Shown piece by piece: positions 12,101 to 21,100 of a DNA stretch of 64,000 nt. The stretch's first letter is position 1; each line of letters opens with the position of its first letter. The notes under the pieces are model-generated. The model was not told the origin of the DNA. It did not search any database and was given only the letters and a program-made list of their open reading frames with translations. The translations under genes and the position numbers were made by a program. Origin of the DNA: Chrysaora quinquecirrha (lineage: Eukaryota; Cnidaria; Scyphozoa; Semaeostomeae; Pelagiidae); NCBI GenBank assembly GCA_014526335.1, contig JACTAT010000036.1, positions 806,001 through 870,000 on the forward strand, in the 5' to 3' direction.

Positions 12101-15100
12101 CTAGCGAGCTCCTCATTAAAAAATCAATTCGAGGCAAGGCCTACTGTTCAAGTAAAATACTTCTTTTCTTATTCGCGATATTTCGATGGCAAAATCGTCT
12201 CCCTTTATACATATTTTCGCATTTCTATATTTTCGTGCTTCCATATTTTCTTGCGCATATGCTGATTATCTTCTTATTTTTAGTTTTTTCCAATTATCTG
12301 CATTGAGAAACAATTTCTGTCATTTCCAACTGTTTCAGACTGAGCAAAACTAATCCAAATCTCTTCGAAATCCCAGGAAATCGAAGAGATTTGCTCAAGA
12401 AACAACAGGAAAAGTTTGTTAAAGACCCTATATAACAAGCAAAGACCCTATAACAAGAAGACCTGGGTCGCAACCTAGCATCCCTGCCAGTCCGCCCCTG
12501 ACTACGGAACAATTTACGATACTGACCTGATTTGTGATGAATACTGCAACATTATATTCTAAAAAATACAAAGATGAATGATATATTAGAATGAGAAAAC
12601 CTTTCTAACAGTATGCCGCCTTATGATATGAGAGTTAAGAATATAAAATATAAGGATTACAAGAGTAAACATTGGAAATACTTAAAGTTCTAGCAATATA
12701 GCTAATCTAGCAAGGGAAAGCGTTTACTTGAGAGACAAGGTCTTAGTACAATATGAAGAAGATTCAAACACCTGATTAACTGAACTGTGCAATGCATGAG
12801 CGCAGGCACTCTGGAATAAAGTGCGGTTTAGCAGCGTGGATAGGATATGTGATTATAGAATGCTAGCAAGGGGAAATTTTCAACGCAAAGTATAAGTGGC
12901 TATTAGTAATCACCGGCCCCGGCCCTGCAGCCCCGGCCCCGGCCCCGTCCCCGGCCCTGGCCCCGGCCCTGATTTTTCAACATGAAATTTTTTTGTAATT
13001 TACGGCCCCGGCCCCGGCCCTAATTTCCAAAACTTTATTTTTTCCGATTTCCATAATTCCGTTATTCTTAATAGCTAACTTGAATAAAAATATTTTATTT
13101 GAAGTTTTAGTAACTTGTTAGTTGAGATATTCATGCTCAAATTTTCCGCCACCCTCAAACCACAGAAATGGGTGATTGGCCTAAAAACATTCTTGTGTGG
13201 GACAGTTATGTAACTGATGAATGTCAATAGTACAGAGAATAGGGTTTTTAGAGAGAAAGAAGGGGTACAGTAATGTACCGGCATTTTATATCATGAGTTA
13301 TCATTATTATTACTCCTTCATATCGTTCAATACACTCGATATGGAGGAAGCACTCAATGTTCCATTCAGCCTGGAAAGACAATAAACAAGTAGACTAAGT
13401 CTAAAACGCTTCTTCTTTTTTAGGTGTGAAATCACACCTTTGGCCAGCCACGACACGTAGTTTTATGACAAATAATTTCTTCAGATCCTTATTCGTTTTA
13501 GCAGGTTAGCGTGGTTTTTGTAGCCTGAGCGCAGGCTAGGTTTTTGTTAAGTTAGTGAAAACTATGTTAAACTGTGCTAAAGTTTGTATAAGGACGCTCA
13601 TTTGTATTGTATGGCGAAGCCACGAGTTATTGTTTGGTTGAATTGGTCCCATTAATTGACCCCACTTCCTATCCTATTCATATTCTTTGTCACTTCCACC
13701 ATAAATCACATAATCTTTGCATACACTTTTATTTGTCTTAGTTTTGAGTTCTTGTATAGGTAAATCAAAAATATAAGAAACACCAGGCAGGAGAACATCC
13801 GGAAAGCAGGAGAAATAAAATCAGGGCCGGGGCCGGGGCCGCAAGGCCGGGGCCGGTAATTACTAATAAAAAATTACATGTTGAAAAATCAGGGCCGGGG
13901 CCAGGGCCGGGGACGGGGCCGGGGCTGCAGGGCCGGGGCCGGTGATTACTAATAGCCAGTATAAGTATACCAGGGCTATGTGCGATATGGGGAAGATTCA
14001 AGCACGTGACACTGTGGTATTAGGTATATTAAATGAATGGAGTAATGAGGCGAGGGAGACGAGCACAGGCATTCTGGAAGAAAGTGCAAGTTTAGCGAGA
14101 ATGTGCTATTAAAGAATGCTGAGAACACTATCACAGTGATAACAAAATTGGCTACCGAAAAATTAAGCTCACAAGCTTACAGCGAAGAGAAATATATGCA
14201 TTGAAGTTAAGAAAAACAAAAAGAAAAAAAAAGAAAAACAGAGCTTCTTGACTCAGCTAATAGAAGTGTATTCTAATGGCATTTGGCCGTTGCTTCTGTT
14301 TAAAAAAGTCTTTACAGAGAATACATCTAGAAATTTCTCGGAAAAACGAGATATTTTGAGCTTAGACTAAGAATGCCTCTTTACCATATGTGCATGAAAC
14401 TTAAAGATTCACAAACGTGGAACAGCCTCACTAAAATTAGTGTTTCTCAAGTTTAGAACGAATTCTCTTTTTATTCGATTCTAGTTAATCAAAATCTGAC
14501 AGTTTCAGAATTCAGAAGATTGTGAATTCAAATAGATAGATTTCTCGAATCGCTTACAATTTCCTTGGAGGGTATGCTTGCAAGATGTTTCAACAGAAAA
14601 TTGGCTGATAATACCATAACCTTATAGGCTCTGCAGGACCAGTAATCATAAATTCAAGGCAGGAGTTATTATTGAAAGCATGTTCCATATTCGATAGTAA
14701 ACACTGCGGAAAAATAGACTAATTTGATTGTAATGCAACATGGTATACAACCAGGTATATGAATAGAAGAAGCAGCGAGAGTCCAATTGCAGTGGATAAT
14801 GAATAATGATACATGAATAAAACATGCGAGAAACATTAAAGTTCGATTCAGCCGACCTGAATCAAGCTGAGATGTATCTGAGCTATGACGTCAATAGGAG
14901 TTTAAGAGTAATAGAAAACCATAGAGATAGGCAGAAAACTTATTTAGAATGATCAATATCTTCGCGTGATGCTATAAAGTGCTCTGATAACTCAATATGG
15001 AACATCAGTTAAGAGTGCTCATGCAAGATATCTGATCAGGCACTGATCTAAGTTTATTCATCAGCAAGATGTTGTTTGTTCGTTCTTCAACTGATTGATT

Positions 15101-18100
15101 ACTCATTAAGAATGATAGACCAAATGATAAGGACTTTTCCACTAACTGTATGGTACGCAAATATGGACTTGAATACGTTACAGTCTCTCTTTTCCGTGTG
15201 ATTTCAAGCTTGCCAACAAGGTTGGTCACATCGAAAAAATGTCTTGTGACAGAAAAAAGACCATATGACTTGTTACTTGCTTAGAGGGGCTAGAGAGCGA
15301 GGCAGAAACACTGCGGTGCAAGAGAAACAAAAAAGGACTATCTTTTTTTCAAAAGTACTTATATTGTGCCTAGTTGTATAAATTGCTTAGATTAATCTGT
15401 AAATTTTAACTGATGATGATCACAGGATGATCGAAACATGTTTTTGAAACTAAAAAATGTCGTTTTTTGTGTTAAATTTCTGACAAGTTTGCTTATCTTA
15501 CGAACTTATATTTCGCCTTGTCAAGCAAGGCTTCTTCAAACTACCGTTATGTTTAGTAAGTTAGTGCTGAGGAAAGGCCTTGTAGGGATTTATATATCCA
15601 CAGTTAGGATAGAAATCGCTTAGGGAAGAAGGGCTTTTAGATATGGAAAACTTGTAGTTAATGAGGAAAGATAGAGTTACGTTGCTCCAAAATTTAGAAG
15701 CTCTCTAGATTCAAAATCGGCTTTATTTAGTAACAGAAACTTAGAAGAAAGATCAAGCTTTCCTGACTGGTTTCAAGGGACCGAGCACAATACCAATGCT
15801 TCATTGACAGCAGATAAGATGACTGTACAGAGAGAAGGTAGAGAGCCAAGAAACATAACGCTAGTGACAGGTTGTATGGCTCATGATGTGGTCACATCGA
15901 TAGAAAGGACAGAGGATAGAATAGACAGTAGACGTAGAGGAATAATAGTAGATATACAAGAGCAGTATAACAGATGATAAAGGAGAGGATGGGAAAGGTG
16001 GTGAAGGTGAAATGGTGTTTTAGCGCCAGTCGCTAGGATCTCAGTATAAGGTTAACTAATCGAGACCTCAACCCTGGCTGTGACGCTACCGTGGCTGGGC
16101 TCAAACCCTGACCACACTGAGCTCTTGACACCACAGGTCAGCTGGATTACACCATGACGCCACAGGACCTCCACAAGAGGCATACCACAATAGATAGGAT
16201 CCGAACATGGATTGCATGATCAGAGAGCCAACGACGTTTCCACTGAGCTATAGAGCTCAATGAAATCGCCGAGTAAGTCATCACGTTGTACAGCCCAAGG
16301 CTCTCCTCAGATGCAGCAGTATCAGTATAAACCACAATAGATGGGATTCGAACATGGATTGCATGATCAGAGAGCCAACGACGTTTCCAGTGAGCTATAG
16401 AGCTCAATGAAATCGCCCAGAAACTCTCAAAGTCATACAGCCCAAGGCTCTCCTCAGATGCAGCAGTATCAGTATAAACAGACGTATCTGCATTAGGAAC
16501 AAGTGAAGATGAAATTATGTGTTTAGCGCCAGGCGCTAGGATCTCAGGAGCAGGTTAACTAATCGAGAGCTTGACCTTGGCTGTGATGGGGACTGTGACG
16601 CTACAGTAGCTAGGGTTCGAACCCCGAAATCGCTGAGCATCTGACACCACATGTCAGCTGGATTAGGTCACAGTGCCACAGCACCTCCTGTGAGCCAACG
16701 GCAATAGAAGAATCAGCGGCAGTGGCAGCAGCTATTTCAAGTAATGTGATATAGTAACAGCATTATAAGCAGTAGCATAAGTAGTGACAGGAGTAGCATG
16801 ATAATGCAAAGTGGTGATAGTAGCAGAATTAGTTTTCAGGCTATTAACAATACACAAGAAATAGAAAAATAGTAATATTTATTGCAGTAGATTGCCACTA
16901 ACCTTCTGATATTTTCTGTAATCTTGAAAGCATTTGTGCAAGTTTCTGTTGTCGGTCAGCCAGCTCTCCTCTACCACAAAAATCAACGCGGAATAAAGCC
17001 ATGATGGAGTCAATTATCTGCAAAGAGCAGGGAGGTGTTACAACAAGGGAGATCTTCCGTAATAAGAGACGAAAACTATATTCAGAAAGTTTCTTTACCA
17101 GCTACTAAGCCATACCAAAAAATCCAGTTTCTCAGCTGTAGGCAAACATTATGACAAACTAAAGTGAAATGAAATTGAGGGTGAAATGGTAAATTTAGGT
17201 AGGATCTCAGTAGTGGGTGAACTAATCGAGACCGCGACCCAGGCTGTGAGGTTTCCGGAGCTGGAGTCAAACCCCGACCTCCTTAAGCTTCTGACACCAT
17301 AAGTCAGCAGCATAGACCCAATGCTACAGTGACTCCAATTGCAGGACAGCAAAACAAAGAGAAGTAAGCCTAGCCTAAGTGATAAGAAAGGTTGAAACAG
17401 GAGCAAAGTTCGGTTCGTCCTCAAGGAGCTGAAGTAGATCGTGCCACGGAATTAGCTGACTGCTCCACCAAACGTCATTCAAAAATTGAATTCTGTCTTC
17501 TCAACCCCCACACATTCAAACGACGTAGAAGCTGGATTTACGAAGCACTGAAACATTGTGCATAGAGAGCGTAATAGAAATGTCTTTCCGAAATTGGCAG
17601 ATCCAACAATCATTATGTTCCCATATTTGCGCCTGCCTTTCTCCAGGAGCTGGAGTACTGCTGCTGCAAACACACTTGGTTCAAACTTACCAGTAGTTTG
17701 AAGACGCCTGCTTCTTCATGAAACTTCGCAGCGACACAGTCCATAAGTTCATACTGATGTTCACCTAGAATATGAAGGGCTCTTACATTACATGTCTAGT
17801 GATGCATTCCTTAGCTATTGCGAGGCACAATCGAAGAAGCCTCTGCTTCGAGAATACCCTTATAAATCATCTTTATATTTCAAAAGAATGCCCCTTATTC
17901 AAATGCGAAAAGGTTATGATTCAGTATATCAATCAAATCTTTGGAGACTACAATCTTGGACAAAATTGTTGAGAATTCTGGTATGAATAGAGCTACTGCA
18001 AGTAATGTCCAAGATATACCTCACCTTCCTACCTGATAAAATGTTGGTTTTTTAGGTTATCGAGTTTTGATGGAAATAATATCAAGCCAACACTGATTTG

Positions 18101-21100
18101 GGGGGAGGGGAAAGATTATCTGACGGAGTGTGGACAGGTATCAAGTGTTTTGGACTGTCTCAACTAATGTTGTCCATGATTGTTGAAGCTAACTGCTTAT
18201 AAAAATAGAGAAAACTGTCAGCTAAAACCAGGGCTGCGTGAGGCAGTGCAGGCCCCAGGATAATGTAAGTGTACAAGGCCTTCGAAGGGCTTTCGGGGGA
18301 GTATCAAAGGAAATTCAATTTTTGTTTGCTCCTTTTGAGTTCGGGTCCGACTATAACCCCGCCGGACCATAACTCTCGACGGTGCTTGTCAAAAAGTTAT
18401 TTAGAACTTTCTTGAGGCTGCTAGAAAATTTAAGCTCACTTGTGTAGGCTCTGACATAGAGAACGTTTTCCAACATAGCATCTTGGTCAAGATTAAATCG
18501 ATCAGCTATTGGTCGCAATCTATCTGGTCGACTGATAATTAGAGTTAAGGTAAACAGAGGGTCAAGATGGGGTGTCAAAAAACAGTTAGCTTCGAAAATA
18601 TCTTTACAAAATAGTTAAAATTAAAAAGTTACCCGAAAACAGCTAAAAGGTTAAATAATTGGTGGAGTGGTTGGTGATGTGGGGCACAGAAAACCCACCA
18701 TTCTTGAGGGAGAAATGTGTATGGAAGTATTATGGTATATAGTTTACAAAGGATACAATGTGTTCTGAAAGAGAAGAGGAAAACAAGGTTAGTAACGTTT
18801 AGTTTCAATACATTTAAGCTAAAACAGCAGTATTCACCTAGGGGGATACTTGGGGGTACTTAAATATCATTTGGGTACGGGTATGTGCTATCTATATGGG
18901 TGGGTTTTTGGTCCTGAAATTCTCTAAAGTTGGGTACGATTTTAGCCAAAACCAAAAAATTGAGTGGGAAATACTGTAGAAAAAACTCGAAAATTTAACT
19001 TCATTTCGGTCAAAAGAGTGTTGAAATCACGTCGAAGATGTTCGTAGTAAAAATTCAAGCAATAATAAGGCCTAGACAGTCTTGTTACTCTCATATTCCG
19101 CTGTCATTTAAGAAAGGATAAGTGACAGAAAAGTTTTTCTAACCTCAGTATCAATAAAAACAACTTTTCCACCACCGTAGCCATCTGGACCAGGAAGCTG
19201 GGCAGTAACTACGAATGAAAAATGATTACTTAAACATTGTAAGAAAGGCGAGCATCGTCATAAAGACGAGAAACCGGTAAGAAAGAGCTCTAATTGGTCA
19301 GCATTTCAAGGAGTGTTAAGTTAAGGCAGTGAAGTTGGTATGATAAATACTAATGGATATAGTGCCAAATACGCCGTAAATGGGATACAGTAATGAATGA
19401 AGTGCGAAATGAACTTTCGAGCTATGGTAAAGAAAAAGAAAAAGAAAAGTATGAAATGAACATATATCGAGGCCCTGAACAAAATGCAATGGATATACTA
19501 GGCCAGGTACCAAGCTTAAGCTATGGTTAAACTTGGAGACATGTCGCGCGCGATACTGTATTCGGCGTGTCTGCACGGGTGGCTAAACATGCGAGCGACA
19601 CGCGAGCAACATGTCCCTCGAGTCATTTGCATGTCGTGAAGACAAAAATTGTTTCTGCTGTCTCCCAGAAACATTTGCGTGTCTCTTGCTACAAATTTTG
19701 TCGCGTGCTGCAAAGTTTCCGAAGTGGTTAAACTGGAGACACCGAGGGGACATCAATGTCGCGCGCGATAAGTCTCCAAGTTTGGCCAGGCTTTTATGAT
19801 AGCTTGATTTGCTTACCACAAAAAGTATGCGATAACTGTGTCTTGCCTGTTCTGAACTCTGTAACAGAATGGAATAGAATGATTGTTAAGCCTGATCTCC
19901 ATATCGTCTTAAGCGGCATGGATGGATCGCATGGATGCAAAAATATTTCAAGCTTTTAATAAACAACAAATAGCGATAAAAAGACAAAGTTACCTCCAAA
20001 AGCTTCAGTTATTGACATACTCTCAATTCCACCTATTGTATTAAAGTTGAGAACAGTGAAAATAGAGAATAGAGAGTTAGAAAAGATATACTTTTGGTGG
20101 AAAAAGAGCGCTTGGTTGCCAAAGAATCTTCTCTGTCATCAGGATAGTCTCTGTTGTCCAAAGCCTGGTTCCATAAGAGTATAAGGTCCAGGCCAAACGA
20201 TCAAACAAAGTGGGTCAAACATTTGAGATGTACTTTACTAGCAATGTTTGAACGTTGGCCACATCACAAAACATGGCTTGGAAAGCAGTATTTGAAAAAC
20301 TTCTGAAACATTTTATGCTTGAATTAGGCAAAAATGCTTGATGTTCAATGTTTTGTGACGTGGCCAAACGATCAAACATTGTAGGTCAAACATTGTGCCC
20401 CATCGCATCGTTGTCAAAATCATTGCTGAGTCAATTCTGCTTTTGTCAAGCAATGTTTTGTGGTTTGGCCAAACGGTCAAATATTGATTGTAAGCAAATC
20501 TCAAATGTTTGAGCAACAATGTTTGATCGTTTGGACAGGGCACTGGAACTGCTAACATTCGCTGTCTCAAGAAATTGCATAATTTGAAATAGTGAATTAC
20601 ATAAGTGTTGCTTTTAAGAGGCTAAACTAAACGAAAATACCTGAAAGAATGCTTACCTCCAAGAAGCTTGCTGAAAGAAAAATAAAGAAGTTCTATAAAG
20701 TAATGTCATTTCAAATAGCAGTCAGAATATTCATATCAAGTACAGACCCTGGACAAACAATAAAAAACATTTGGGATTTGCTTTACAAGCAATGTTTGAC
20801 CGTTTAGTCACATCACAAAACATCGTTTGACAAGGAGAGTCGCTTTGCAATGTTTTTGAAAAACTTTATCAAAAACATTTCATGCTTGTTGCAACAAAAA
20901 TGTTTGACGAGCAATGTTTTGAGATTTGGCCAAATGGTAAAACATTTGCATCAGAACCAAGTTTCAGATGTTTGAACGAAGAATGTTTGATCGTTTGGCC
21001 AAGGCTTTAGGTCACAGACAAGGTAGTGCAATATTTCCAAGACATAGGGTGCTTTAAGAGTTGATGAGGCTTCGATTAAAATACATGGGAACTTACTCAA

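Noticed and set aside
13075..13284. Possible transposase in the 1.06-kb element
   Set aside because: 69 codons with no DDE, zinc-finger or other transposase motif.
15005..15229. Frame starting MTNLVGKLE as the missing DMC1 exon
   Set aside because: Only VTN resembles DMC1; the true VFITNQ exon is at 12527-12558 and this frame has no matching splice sites.
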